A DNA stretch of 64,000 nucleotides from Candidatus Poribacteria bacterium (lineage in GTDB: Bacteria > Poribacteria > WGA-4E > WGA-3G). The notes beneath the pieces were generated by a model. That model did not search any database, was not told the DNA's origin, and worked only from the letters and a program-made list of their open reading frames with translations. The stretch covers positions 81,394-145,393 of the forward strand of contig VXMD01000020.1 of the NCBI GenBank assembly GCA_009841255.1, read 5' to 3'. How positions within the stretch are numbered: position 1 is the stretch's first letter; every line of letters starts with the position of its first letter. This document shows positions 27,557 through 36,196 of this stretch, in pieces. Position numbers and translations under genes: made by a program.

Positions 27557-28390
27557 TTATACCGTTACGGGCTCTTGTCCCTTCAGTTTTACGTTGTTGA
27601 TATGCCCTCTTCCATTTTCTTTAATATCCTGTATAAAGGAAGGCAAAGTGACAGATTTCTTTAACCAAACATCAAACACAATAATGGCAGTTCCATCGAG
27701 ATTTTTTATTACATCTGCTTCCCGCCACCGTTTGGTCGTCGATTCAAGGATTTGCACAGTTGATTTTTTAGCGACATTGACCTTCGTCGTGTGCACCTCA
27801 ATCTGGGCGTTATAGGGGTTTTCGGTGGCATTTTCCCCTTCTCCAGAGGATGTGCCGAATTGTTGAGAATCAGCGATTCTCCAGCCGGATAGGATTTCCG
27901 GTTGCGCTCCAAAATTGCTTTTCCATACAGCCAGCGTTATGATGACAAACACCAACGATGCAAGGTAGGCAACTAAAATAAGTTGGGTACCCGCCGCGAG
28001 CCCTATCCCGATAGCCATAAGCATATATACGGAATCCATCGGCTCTTCGAGTGAGGTGCGAAAACGGACAGCCGCCACGATGCCCGCTAAACTGAACGCA
28101 AGGGCAAGACTCCCTTTGACTAAAAAAACAACCAACGATATGGCAATAGGTATAACGAGCAGCGTGTGTGCGAAGGATTGCATGTATTTCTGGCGCGGAC
28201 GCGTCCAACGGTAGAGCCACGTAATCGGGAGCGTAACCCAAAAAGCCAGCACCAGAGCGACCATAACGGGAATGGTGTGTGCTGGATCAACAAGCGTGAT
28301 TAAGGCTTCCTTGATGTTCCCTTCAACAAGCGTGGCCACCCCCTCTTTGATGTTCCCCAGTGTAACGGATACATCGGCTCTGGTGTTCAC
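27557..28390 (-). CDS. DUF4956 membrane protein
   Basis: A 277-residue protein with four or five membrane helices between residues 38 and 160. The diagnostic DUF4956 core reads SLAGIVAAVRFRTSLEEPMD and continues VYMLMAIGIGLAAG. The C-terminal 100 residues form a soluble ferredoxin-like region. DUF4956 proteins are often encoded beside VTC-type polyphosphate polymerase (CYTH) or CotH genes; neither is present here. The start is GTG 28390, immediately abutting the stop codon of the 52-residue membrane protein, implying translational coupling. Function is unknown. Confidence 0.82.
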   Translation of the reverse strand: MNTRADVSVTLGNIKEGVATLVEGNIKEALITLVDPAHTIPVMVALVLAFWVTLPITWLYRWTRPRQKYMQSFAHTLLVIPIAISLVVFLVKGSLALAFSLAGIVAAVRFRTSLEEPMDSVYMLMAIGIGLAAGTQLILVAYLASLVFVIITLAVWKSNFGAQPEILSGWRIADSQQFGTSSGEGENATENPYNAQIEVHTTKVNVAKKSTVQILESTTKRWREADVIKNLDGTAIIVFDVWLKKSVTLPSFIQDIKENGRGHINNVKLKGQEPVTV

Positions 28391-28549
28391 CTATTGCCCC
28401 TCGAAGAAGCGTTCACGCTCTTGGGCGACGTAAACGAGAATTTGGGGGAAAAGGTGAAAAATTCCACCGAGCGCCAAAAGCCATGCGACATAGTAAACAA
28501 TGAGACGTATAATTATATTGTTGAGCATATAATATATCCTGTCGAGCAT
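28391..28549 (-). CDS. Small membrane protein (52 residues) coupled to DUF4956
   Basis: A short open reading frame from ATG 28549 with a perfect AGGAGG seven nt upstream. The product has a hydrophobic N-terminal half (NNIIIRLIVYYVAWLLALGG) and a charged end (VYVAQERERFFEGQ). Its TAG stop abuts the GTG of the DUF4956 gene with no spacer, and it starts 24 nt after the stop of the barrel gene. The strong RBS and tight packing argue that it is real. I do not recognise a family. It may be a partner subunit of the DUF4956 protein. Confidence 0.75.
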   Translation of the reverse strand: MLDRIYYMLNNIIIRLIVYYVAWLLALGGIFHLFPQILVYVAQERERFFEGQ

Positions 28550-28573
28550 ACGATATCCTCCTATTCGGGTAGC

Positions 28574-30994
28574 TTAGAACATGAAACCCGCTCGCAGATA
28601 CACTCCCGTAAGATCATCGCCATTGACGACTGCAACACTCAAAGTCTGCTTGCGCTTGAGAAAAGAGAGCCAGAACCCGCCTCCGACACCGGTGTGCCAT
28701 TTGTCTGCCCCGCCCGGATCCTCGGCATAAAAGACCCTGCCGGCGTCAACCGATATGAACACACCGAATTCTCCCGGCACCAAGATCTCGATTGGGAGCA
28801 GAACAAGCCGCAGTTCGGCATTTCCATACAGTGAGGTGTCTCCGGCGAACCGATTTTTTCGGAAACCACGTAAATGGCTATCGGATAGACCGATAGCAGT
28901 AAAGCCGGGTCCCCCCAAGAAAGCACTCTCGTGGAAAGGAAAGGTACCCCAAACTTTCTTTCCACCCACCCTCAATGCCAGCGTCGGGGTAGTCGGAATA
29001 GGGGCTGTCACGTAAGTGTGTACCCTTGCATCTATGCTGCCAAAAGCCGACACCACATCCCAGATTCCCGGATAGGCGGCTCCGGCAGCCCTGACCAAAG
29101 CCCCACGCGTCGGATACGCTGGATTGTTACGCGTGTCGTACATGATCGCCCCCGCTGCGCCTACCTGACCGAAGAAACCCGTGCCGTAGTACACCGGACG
29201 ATCCGGAGAATAGATGAATTTGTCCTCATTGGCATCCGGAGACGTGTTTGAATACTTGAGAATCGGCCCCAAGCGGACGGTCAATACCGAGCGAAGCGGT
29301 TCCGTAGGACCACCAGGCACATCTTCATCATGCGCTTTCTTTCGAAAATAGAGGGATGGTGTCAAAGCGACATGGTTCTGTTCTACCTTATAGAAGGCAG
29401 ACGATTCCTGAATCTGCGTGTCGTTACCGAATCCGTTGAATCGGATCGTCTGGATTCCAGAGTACTTGAAGTGAACTCTCGCGTCGAGATCACGCAGTAT
29501 GCGGCGAAAGTCGTCGGTATACGAGAAAAAGGGTTCGAGACCATTCGTTGCAAGCCCCCCACTAAAAGAATGCCGCGAAGAGAAAGGGGCCTTTCGATAG
29601 CCGAAATACATTCGACTGTGGTGTCCCCTCAAGAATATCCCCAAGTCCGGATTTACCGTAACGCTCGGGAAAGTAAACGAATGCTTGCCCCAGTCGAGAG
29701 CATATCGTGCAAGTAAAACGGGAATCCATCCCGGAGGACGCTTGTAAGGACTCTCATCGACTTTCGCGCCCGTGCCTTTGGCAAACCGATTTTTCCCACG
29801 AGAATCATAGAACTGCGTCTTTGAGGCACCCACCTCGGATGCGTTTGCAAACGTATCGTCCCCGCCGCCCCCATCTATACGAAGAACAATGCGCCCCTTT
29901 GCGCCTGATATTTCTGCATGATCGTCCCCACCCCGGAGGTATATTCGGACTTCTTGAGATTCTTTGGGGAGGAACGTCCTCTGGAAATAGGGTGCCTGTC
30001 TTTCTCCATCAGGACCTTCTCTGAGACCGATATGAACGACCAAATCACCACTCGGTGTATGTTCACACTGGACGTACTCGTTCTGATCGGTCGCCTGGAT
30101 TTCGATCTGGCGGGTAATCAGACGATAGTACCTGCTGGCAAATTGAGGCAATGCGTCCCGCCTCGATTTGAGTGCCTCAGTGAGAGTCTCACCAACGATC
30201 TCGTAATACGGCTGTGGAAGCCTCTTTACCGCATCCTCAATGACCGGGTCCGATAACTCCGTGCAAAACGCTGTTACGACCGAGTCCCATGCCGCCTTAT
30301 CGAGTTCGACCAGGAACTCTCGATCGAGTTCCCAACCCGTAAGCGTCAGACCCAACAGACTCGGATACTTATCCTCGAATTCCATAAAAACGGGGATCCC
30401 TCTACGCGCCACTAACATAGCGAACCCATCGAGGTTGCTAAAAGCGTGATCGCGATCCTCCGGTATTGGAATCCAAATATGACCTTCGCCATCGGGGAAC
30501 CGCGCCCATCTCCATTGACCATCATGACGGTCCTTGTCCCCGATGAGAAAATCCATCAATCTCGCCTTTAGAAAGGCACGCGCATCAACGCGATTGAGAG
30601 GCGTTTCTTCCAAATGCTCCCACAACCTCTCCGTCCCGCTGATCTGTCGAGAACCCGCAAAGCCGGGTGTATTGTCGGCTCCTTCGGAAGGGTGTTCCTG
30701 CAGCGTACCTATAAGACCGGCAAATTCCGCGCGGTACTCCTTTAACCTGGGATCATCCGGAATAACAACAAGCGTATGCTTGGAGTGGAGGATACCCGTG
30801 GCTTCCATCAGGGGATCGATCACGAGTGCCCCTGTCGGTAAGAGTGCACTCACCATGTTCTGAAGGAAGTCCTCAGCAATCGTATCCTTGAGTTCGGTCC
30901 ATATCCGTTTGGTGGGATCCTTAAATACTCCTGACCCGCGTAGTCCCTTAGGTAGCAACTTGGGTTCGTATTCCCGTCGAAATTGTAAGCGCAT
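28574..30994 (-). CDS. Kinase-fold-like domain plus BamA-type beta-barrel protein
   Basis: An 806-residue protein. Residues 1-260 resemble the kinase-like module found in long Bacteroidetes-type surface proteins (IDPLMEATGILHSKHTLVVI; LIGDKDRHDGQWRWARF; IPEDRDHAFSNLDG), with GDKDRH and EDRD as likely catalytic or metal residues. Residues from about 430 on form an Omp85/BamA-type barrel, including YDTRNNPAYPTRGALV and AFLGGPGFTAIGLSDSHLRGF, ending AGFMF. The oddity is the start: there is no signal peptide, and an in-frame TGA lies four codons upstream, so the protein appears 5'-truncated relative to relatives that carry a signal and often a phosphoesterase domain. It heads the operon with the 52-residue protein, DUF4956 and SdiA-regulated genes. 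Confidence 0.75.
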   Translation of the reverse strand: MRLQFRREYEPKLLPKGLRGSGVFKDPTKRIWTELKDTIAEDFLQNMVSALLPTGALVIDPLMEATGILHSKHTLVVIPDDPRLKEYRAEFAGLIGTLQEHPSEGADNTPGFAGSRQISGTERLWEHLEETPLNRVDARAFLKARLMDFLIGDKDRHDGQWRWARFPDGEGHIWIPIPEDRDHAFSNLDGFAMLVARRGIPVFMEFEDKYPSLLGLTLTGWELDREFLVELDKAAWDSVVTAFCTELSDPVIEDAVKRLPQPYYEIVGETLTEALKSRRDALPQFASRYYRLITRQIEIQATDQNEYVQCEHTPSGDLVVHIGLREGPDGERQAPYFQRTFLPKESQEVRIYLRGGDDHAEISGAKGRIVLRIDGGGGDDTFANASEVGASKTQFYDSRGKNRFAKGTGAKVDESPYKRPPGWIPVLLARYALDWGKHSFTFPSVTVNPDLGIFLRGHHSRMYFGYRKAPFSSRHSFSGGLATNGLEPFFSYTDDFRRILRDLDARVHFKYSGIQTIRFNGFGNDTQIQESSAFYKVEQNHVALTPSLYFRKKAHDEDVPGGPTEPLRSVLTVRLGPILKYSNTSPDANEDKFIYSPDRPVYYGTGFFGQVGAAGAIMYDTRNNPAYPTRGALVRAAGAAYPGIWDVVSAFGSIDARVHTYVTAPIPTTPTLALRVGGKKVWGTFPFHESAFLGGPGFTAIGLSDSHLRGFRKNRFAGDTSLYGNAELRLVLLPIEILVPGEFGVFISVDAGRVFYAEDPGGADKWHTGVGGGFWLSFLKRKQTLSVAVVNGDDLTGVYLRAGFMF

Positions 30995-31205
30995 CTGACT
31001 TATGTGTCAAATTAAATTTGGCGAGTCTCTATATGAAAGATAGAAAAAGTGCCTACAGAGATGTCGCTCGGCTGGACTTTCAGGGATGGTGTCCCGCGCT
31101 TTCCATAAGCCTACTACTTCACTAAGGCTAACACGGGATAAAAACAAAATTATTTTTTCTAAGTGGCAACTTGGGATATAAATAGCGAAAGCCGTCTTTT
31201 ACGGG

Positions 31206-33092
31206 CTAATTTTTCGCGGAAGTGTCCCGTCTCATTTCAATCAGATGGGCACCTTCAAGACCTGAACGGACGTCTTCATCATAACTCGTCACGACGACTT
31301 GATGTTCTTCAGCGAGCTGAAGGATAAAGTCTACCATCAACGCCTTTCGCTCTTCATCTAAGTGGAGTGTCGGATCATCGAACACAAAGAAACCGGGATT
31401 GCCTAATACCTTGGCAAGAGCAACTTTGAAGCAGAGGTAGAGGAACATTTTCTCACTGCCGCTAAGTAACATTAGACTTCGATCGACACCATCTATCGTA
31501 AGTGAAGGGAGTAAGTGCTGGCGTTGGAGATCGACACGGGTTTGTCCCCCGCTCCCGCGAGAAACAGAAAAGAGTTCCATCTTTTCAAGCCAGTGGTGTA
31601 ACTCCTCTTCAGCGGGTTTGAGAATCTGGCGTTGGAGGGTTTCGATGGTTTTGTCGACGCCTGCACAAGCGAGCTCTAAACTCAGAAGCGTCTTTTCAAC
31701 CTTGGTGGCGTCTCTGTTAACCCGTTGGAGTGCTCCAAGTCTATCTAAACGGACAGCCTCTTGCTGTTTAAGTTGGTCCAGACGTTTTCGTTCTTGATCA
31801 ATTTGGGTTTTCAACTTCGGTTTGTCCAATCCTACGGGTGTTTCAGATGGCAACTTTCCCCCGTTCTGGATTCCGCTCTTCGTTAATCGGGACATCAGAT
31901 CGTTGAGTTCCCTCCGAACCCCCTCAATTTCGCCAACGTGTTGTTCAAACCGTGTTAAACGTCCCCGCAAAGTTTGAAGTCGTTGTTCAAGTGCCTGCCG
32001 ATTCTTTAAATTCTCTGTTTCTGTCTCCAGTGATTGCTTGAGAGTCCCCAATTGGGTGCAACGTTGCGATTTTTCAGTTTCCTTTTCGCCAATAATCTGT
32101 TGAACGAGCTCGCGCTCCACCTCTTGATAACAGGTCGGACAGTGTTGTTCATCGCTCTCAATCAGGGTGCGTAAGGTGTTACAGACATTTGTTAATGCCG
32201 CAATCTGCGACTCAAGGCTCCCAATCTGTTGTAGAAGTGCTTCCCGTTTCGTCTCCAATCCAGCGGCTTCTTGGATACTATTTTCGATTTTAACCACCAT
32301 TTCCCGCAACTGATCAATGTCCTTGAATCCGCGTGATGCCTCCCGCTGCTCATGTGTGAGCGTGTCCAAACGTTTCTGCAAGCGTTCCTGATGCTGTAGC
32401 CATTCTGCGATTAATGCGGCATCCCCTGTTTCAGCACCGTAAGCGGCTTCTAAACCCTTCAACCTTTCTTCAAGTCGTTTGATTTCGGCTTGATCCACAT
32501 TCTGTGCATTGAACCGCAAACTGTTTTGATGTGCGCGAATTCTTCCTTGCTCACGTTTCGCGATCCGGCGTGTGTCAATGAACCGCTCTCGCACTTCGAT
32601 GAGCCTGTCAATACCGAGGAGTGTATGGAGAATATCGCGCCGACTCGTTGACTGACGGGCAAGGAACTCAAAAATTTCGCCCTCGCGGAGGAACGTGGTG
32701 AGGGCAAGCTGCTCGTGCATAATACCAAATCGCTCTTGTAATAACGTTTCCGTCACCCGAACACGCTTCTCATCAAAGACGATCTGCCACGCGCCGTTTT
32801 TTTCTGAACGGAGTTGGATGCGTTTTCCCGTCGCTCGGTAGAGCAGATAGCGCTCACCCTCCGAGATGAATTGGAGACCCGCTGTGCCGCTATAGGCTTT
32901 CGCATTTTTTATCGCCGAGGCATCCACGCGTGGAACAATCGGTTTTCCGGTTAATGTAAAAAAGATTGCATTGACGAGCGTGCTTTTCCCACTGAAGTTA
33001 GGACCGAAAATGAGATTGATGCCGTCGTGAAGCTCAAAATCGCGCTGTTCAAAACAACCGAAAGTCTTAAGGCGGATCCGTTCTAACTGCAT
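31206..33092 (-). CDS. Rad50/SbcC-like ATPase
   Basis: A 628-residue SMC-family ATPase from ATG 33092. Walker A is GPNFSGKST (about residues 30-38), long coiled coils flank a zinc hook CPTC in the middle (EQHCPTCYQEV), the ABC signature region reads LLSGSEKMFLYL, and Walker B is FFVFDDPTLHLDEE. Rad50-type proteins tether or process DNA ends with an Mre11 nuclease. No mre11/sbcD gene is in the window; instead a 68-residue gene ends 1 nt upstream. The protein is shorter than typical SbcC (about 1000). It could be a Rad50-like repair or defence ATPase. Confidence 0.85.
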   Translation of the reverse strand: MQLERIRLKTFGCFEQRDFELHDGINLIFGPNFSGKSTLVNAIFFTLTGKPIVPRVDASAIKNAKAYSGTAGLQFISEGERYLLYRATGKRIQLRSEKNGAWQIVFDEKRVRVTETLLQERFGIMHEQLALTTFLREGEIFEFLARQSTSRRDILHTLLGIDRLIEVRERFIDTRRIAKREQGRIRAHQNSLRFNAQNVDQAEIKRLEERLKGLEAAYGAETGDAALIAEWLQHQERLQKRLDTLTHEQREASRGFKDIDQLREMVVKIENSIQEAAGLETKREALLQQIGSLESQIAALTNVCNTLRTLIESDEQHCPTCYQEVERELVQQIIGEKETEKSQRCTQLGTLKQSLETETENLKNRQALEQRLQTLRGRLTRFEQHVGEIEGVRRELNDLMSRLTKSGIQNGGKLPSETPVGLDKPKLKTQIDQERKRLDQLKQQEAVRLDRLGALQRVNRDATKVEKTLLSLELACAGVDKTIETLQRQILKPAEEELHHWLEKMELFSVSRGSGGQTRVDLQRQHLLPSLTIDGVDRSLMLLSGSEKMFLYLCFKVALAKVLGNPGFFVFDDPTLHLDEERKALMVDFILQLAEEHQVVVTSYDEDVRSGLEGAHLIEMRRDTSAKN

Positions 33093-33093
33093 A

Positions 33094-33300
33094 TCAGTCG
33101 TCTCTCTTTTGGTGGATGAGATCGTAAAGCATTTGGGCTCGGACTTTCTCACGCCCATTGGTCAACGTCAGTTCAAATGCACGCACAATCGCTTCAAGTT
33201 CAGCGGGACCGAGGCTTCTATACTTCTCATCCCGCTGAATCAGTGCCTCGATTTCTTTTCTGTAAATATGTTGCGTTTCCTTTTCAAGTGAAATGTCCAT
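33094..33300 (-). CDS. Small hypothetical protein coupled to Rad50-like ATPase
   Basis: A 68-residue, highly charged, probably all-helical protein (IYRKEIEALIQRDEKYRSLG; NGREKVRAQMLYDLIHQ). It is preceded by a CCGCAAGGTAAAATTAAAAA leader ending close to the ATG. Its stop codon lies one nucleotide from the Rad50-like start, so translation is almost certainly coupled. I recognise no family. It may be an accessory or regulatory subunit of the ATPase. Confidence 0.75.
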   Translation of the reverse strand: MDISLEKETQHIYRKEIEALIQRDEKYRSLGPAELEAIVRAFELTLTNGREKVRAQMLYDLIHQKRDD

Positions 33301-33526
33301 TTTTATTTTTTAATTTTACCTTGCGGAGTAATGAAGTGCGTTTTGACTTTGAGGTGCGTCCCTCAAATCCGTCCCCCTTGCGCAAGCCTATAGAGGCTTG
33401 CGGAACAATGTTACGGACTACGGGTTTGGTTCTAACGAAAACCTCGAAATCGGTGCGGTTACAAACCACACCCACAAAGACTGGAAACCCTCTTAACTGA
33501 CAACTGAGAACTGAAAACTATTCTTA
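33301..33526. repeat. Repeat-rich gap
   Basis: Inverted counterpart of the 1266-1380 block: GCGCAAGCCTATAGAGGCTTGCG hairpin (about 33380-33402), ACGGACTACGGGTTTGGTTCTAACG, and a CCGCAAGG leader at the 33300 end. A GACAACTGAGAACTGAAAAC degenerate repeat lies near 33500. No gene is seen. Confidence 0.55.
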
Positions 33527-34723
33527 TCAGATTTTTGCTTTGATCTGCATGAGACGTTCAACGGCTTCGGCGAGGATGTCATCCGCCATACTAAACATAA
33601 ACCGAAATTTCGTCCTGCCGAGGTGTGGACGACTGTAGAAGCTCGAGCCCGGTACGCCGCCGACTCCGATTTCTTTCACCAACCAGTGGGCAAAGGCTGT
33701 ATCGTCAGGAAACCCAAAATCGGTGATGTCCGTCATGATGTAATACGCACCCTCCGGCTGGTGGCAAAGGAACCCGGCTTTCGTGAGGTTCTCAACGAGA
33801 TACTTACGATTCTTGTCATACTTCGCAATTAATTGTTGATGGTAACTCGGCGGCAAATTCAGGGCAACGACGCCAGCACGTTGAAGCGGATGCGGTGCCC
33901 CGACTGTCAGGAAGTCATGCATCTTGCGGATGGCATCCGTCAACGTCTCCGGGGCAATGACGTAACCTAACCGCCACCCTGTCATGGAATATGCCTTACT
34001 CAATCCCGATACGGTAATCGTCCGATCCCGCATTTGCGGGAGTGAACCGATACTGAGATGGGATTTATCATCATAGATCATGTGCTCGTAGATTTCATCG
34101 GTGATCGCAAGGCAGTCGTATTCACAGCAAAGGTCGGCGATCTCTTGAAGCTCGTCCTGTGTGAAAACCTTACCGAGTGGATTATTCGGCGTGTTTATGA
34201 CGATCGCTTTTGTGTTGGCGGAAAAGGCATCTCGGAGTTCGGTTGGGTCGTAGGTAAAATGGATAGTGCCGTCAGAGGTTGGTGTTTCTTGTAATGCTAC
34301 ATAGACGGGTTTCGCACCAGAGATGATGGTATCCGGTCCGTAGTTCTCATAAAAAGGTTCAAAGATAATAATTTCGTCGTCAGGATTGATGATTGCGAGA
34401 AGCGAGGAGAGCATGCCTTCCGTTGAACCGCAGGTGACGGTCACATTCCTGTCCGGATCGGTGGGAATACAGTTAAAGGTGGTCATTTTACGAGCGATCG
34501 CCTCACGAAACACGGGTGCGCCCCACGTGATGCTGTATTGATTATATCCTTCTTGGATCGCTTCAATTGCGGCGGCTTTGACTTCTGGAGGGGGTTGATA
34601 CGCTGGCGTGCCTTGGGAGAGGTTGATGGCATCATGGCGCAGACAGAGTTGCGTCATACCGCGGATGACGGATTCGGTGAAACGGGTAGATTTGTCTGAA
34701 AGCTTAGATTGAACAGTCAACAC
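33527..34723 (-). CDS. PLP-dependent class I/II aminotransferase
   Basis: A 398-residue fold-type I aminotransferase. It shows NLSQGTPAYQPPPE at the N-terminus, the YEHMIYD segment, and the PLP-lysine motif SGLSKAYSMTGWRLGY (about residues 232-247), with Arg in KFRFMFS near the end for the alpha-carboxylate. Similarity in layout to kynurenine/methionine aminotransferases (TPNNPLGKVF) is evident, but the amino-donor is not determinable. The start is GTG 34723, adjacent to the O-methyltransferase stop. The two genes form a short operon. Confidence 0.92.
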   Translation of the reverse strand: MLTVQSKLSDKSTRFTESVIRGMTQLCLRHDAINLSQGTPAYQPPPEVKAAAIEAIQEGYNQYSITWGAPVFREAIARKMTTFNCIPTDPDRNVTVTCGSTEGMLSSLLAIINPDDEIIIFEPFYENYGPDTIISGAKPVYVALQETPTSDGTIHFTYDPTELRDAFSANTKAIVINTPNNPLGKVFTQDELQEIADLCCEYDCLAITDEIYEHMIYDDKSHLSIGSLPQMRDRTITVSGLSKAYSMTGWRLGYVIAPETLTDAIRKMHDFLTVGAPHPLQRAGVVALNLPPSYHQQLIAKYDKNRKYLVENLTKAGFLCHQPEGAYYIMTDITDFGFPDDTAFAHWLVKEIGVGGVPGSSFYSRPHLGRTKFRFMFSMADDILAEAVERLMQIKAKI

Positions 34724-35320
34724 CTATGCCTCGGTTTTGTAACTCAAAATGATGCCGTCATCCAAGGGAATATCAACAGAGTGTAGGAACGGTGTGTTAA
34801 AAACGAATTCGATATAGTCGGGCATTTCATCGCGCATTGTCACTGTGTCATCAGCGACAATAAGACCACCGAGACGGATCTTCGAGAACGCCAATTCGAG
34901 ATAGCGACGATACTCATTTTTCTCTGCGTCAAAGAATACAAGGTCGAAGGTCGTGTCGCATTTCGATATCTCATCAAGCGCATTTCCGATGCGGACTTCG
35001 ACGATACCGTCCAACCCGACTTCCTGAAGATGCATCTGTGCTTCTTCTGCCCGTTTCGGATCAAACTCAAGGGTAATGAGTCTACCTCCTGTCTCCTGCA
35101 GTGCGGCAGCGAGCCAGATTGTGGAATAGCCGTTGCTCGTTCCGACCTCGAGCACATTCCGCGCCTGGATGGAACGGATGAGGATAGAGAGGAATTGTCC
35201 ATTTTCCGGCGCGATATTGGTATACTGTTTTGCTGTTTTCTCGAGACGTTTTAAGATGGATTCGTAATGTTCCATAGTGTCCGGGTCTTGTGGGCTTTCT
35301 GATAAAGAAGGAGGCGACAA
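34724..35320 (-). CDS. SAM-dependent O-methyltransferase (class I, catechol-type)
   Basis: A 198-residue methyltransferase. Motif I is VLEVGTSNGYSTIWLA (about residues 56-71), the acidic ribose-binding residue is in LITLEFD, and the metal/catalytic Asp lies in LVFFDAEKNEYRRY, followed by GGLIVADDT. This is the Methyltransf_3-like small-molecule O-methyltransferase family, divalent-metal dependent. The TTG start at 35320 has GAGG 9 nt upstream, whereas the internal ATG 35275 has no RBS. Substrate is unknown. It is co-transcribed with the aminotransferase. Confidence 0.88.
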   Translation of the reverse strand: MSPPSLSESPQDPDTMEHYESILKRLEKTAKQYTNIAPENGQFLSILIRSIQARNVLEVGTSNGYSTIWLAAALQETGGRLITLEFDPKRAEEAQMHLQEVGLDGIVEVRIGNALDEISKCDTTFDLVFFDAEKNEYRRYLELAFSKIRLGGLIVADDTVTMRDEMPDYIEFVFNTPFLHSVDIPLDDGIILSYKTEA

Positions 35321-35340
35321 AAATTGCCGCCTCGTTTCTG

Positions 35341-36123
35341 TTAGCGAAGTTTCTTAATTTTGCCCCAAGATGTGGCGAGTTTATCTTTTGGATTGACAGC
35401 CAAAAATTCCTCAGCCCCCATCTCCATGCTCTGCTCCATTTCGTCATCAGAGAGGACGCGATTCCAGAGTCGGACTTCGTCCACCATACCGGGCCATGCT
35501 TCACCGGCCCATGTGCCGATCTGAATTTGGCTTGTCGCACCTGCGGGTGCGACAGGATTGTTAGAATCCTGATCGTGCGTGACTTTGCCGTTGACGTAAA
35601 TCTTGACTTTGCCTTTGTTGTCGCTCGTATGGGTATAGGAGAGATAATACCATTTACCGGTATCAAGACCCGTTTTGTTATCGTTGATGTCCAAGAACCC
35701 GCCACCGGCACCGTTCGTCCAGACTTTGATGCCATTTCCGGGGTTCATTCCATAACCGAATCCGATGTGCCTTCCACCGCCACCCATGCGGGTGCCAAAA
35801 ACGATAGCGTGCGCACTTGGCAGTCGGTCAAGATTAATCCATGCGGCTTGTGTGATTTCGTCTTCAATGTGGAAAGCTGCATCATCCTCAACAGCAACGA
35901 AATCGCTGGACGCACTGAATTGAAGTGCCTTTCCGAATTTACCGTCAACCCATTTGGGGCCGCCGTTAAGTTCACCCGCAAAGCCGTTTTCTGAGAAGTC
36001 CTCAACCTTATTCCCCTTACCTTCATCGAGGGGCATGTACAGGACGAGTCCTTCCATTAAATCGGCAGCGGCATACGTGCTGCAAACCAATGCAATGACT
36101 AAGACAATAAACAGTTGTTTCAC
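35341..36123 (-). CDS. Secreted LamG (concanavalin A-like) domain protein
   Basis: A 260-residue protein with a signal peptide (MKQLFIVLVIALVCSTYAAA). One LamG-type jellyroll follows (residues 25-235: LVLYMPLDEGKG... FGKALQF... ITQAAWINLDR... MVDEVRLWNRVLSDDE), a fold that binds carbohydrates or mediates adhesion. The GTG start at 36123 has GGAGG 6 nt upstream and a consensus promoter 35-63 nt ahead. The C-terminal tail ends in a basic LATSWGKIKKLR. LamG proteins of this kind are often very abundant in the presumed lineage. Confidence 0.88.
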   Translation of the reverse strand: MKQLFIVLVIALVCSTYAAADLMEGLVLYMPLDEGKGNKVEDFSENGFAGELNGGPKWVDGKFGKALQFSASSDFVAVEDDAAFHIEDEITQAAWINLDRLPSAHAIVFGTRMGGGGRHIGFGYGMNPGNGIKVWTNGAGGGFLDINDNKTGLDTGKWYYLSYTHTSDNKGKVKIYVNGKVTHDQDSNNPVAPAGATSQIQIGTWAGEAWPGMVDEVRLWNRVLSDDEMEQSMEMGAEEFLAVNPKDKLATSWGKIKKLR

Positions 36124-36157
36124 GTGTTACCTCCATAATAAATAGTTATACTTAACA

Positions 36158-36186
36158 ATGATACCACAAATCGAGGCATCTGTCAA
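36158..36186 (-). promoter_or_regulatory. Consensus promoter of the LamG gene
   Basis: On the minus strand TTGACA (36181-36186) is separated by 17 nt from TATCAT (36158-36163), 35 nt ahead of the GTG start. Confidence 0.65.
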
Positions 36187-36196
36187 GGAGGCTTCG

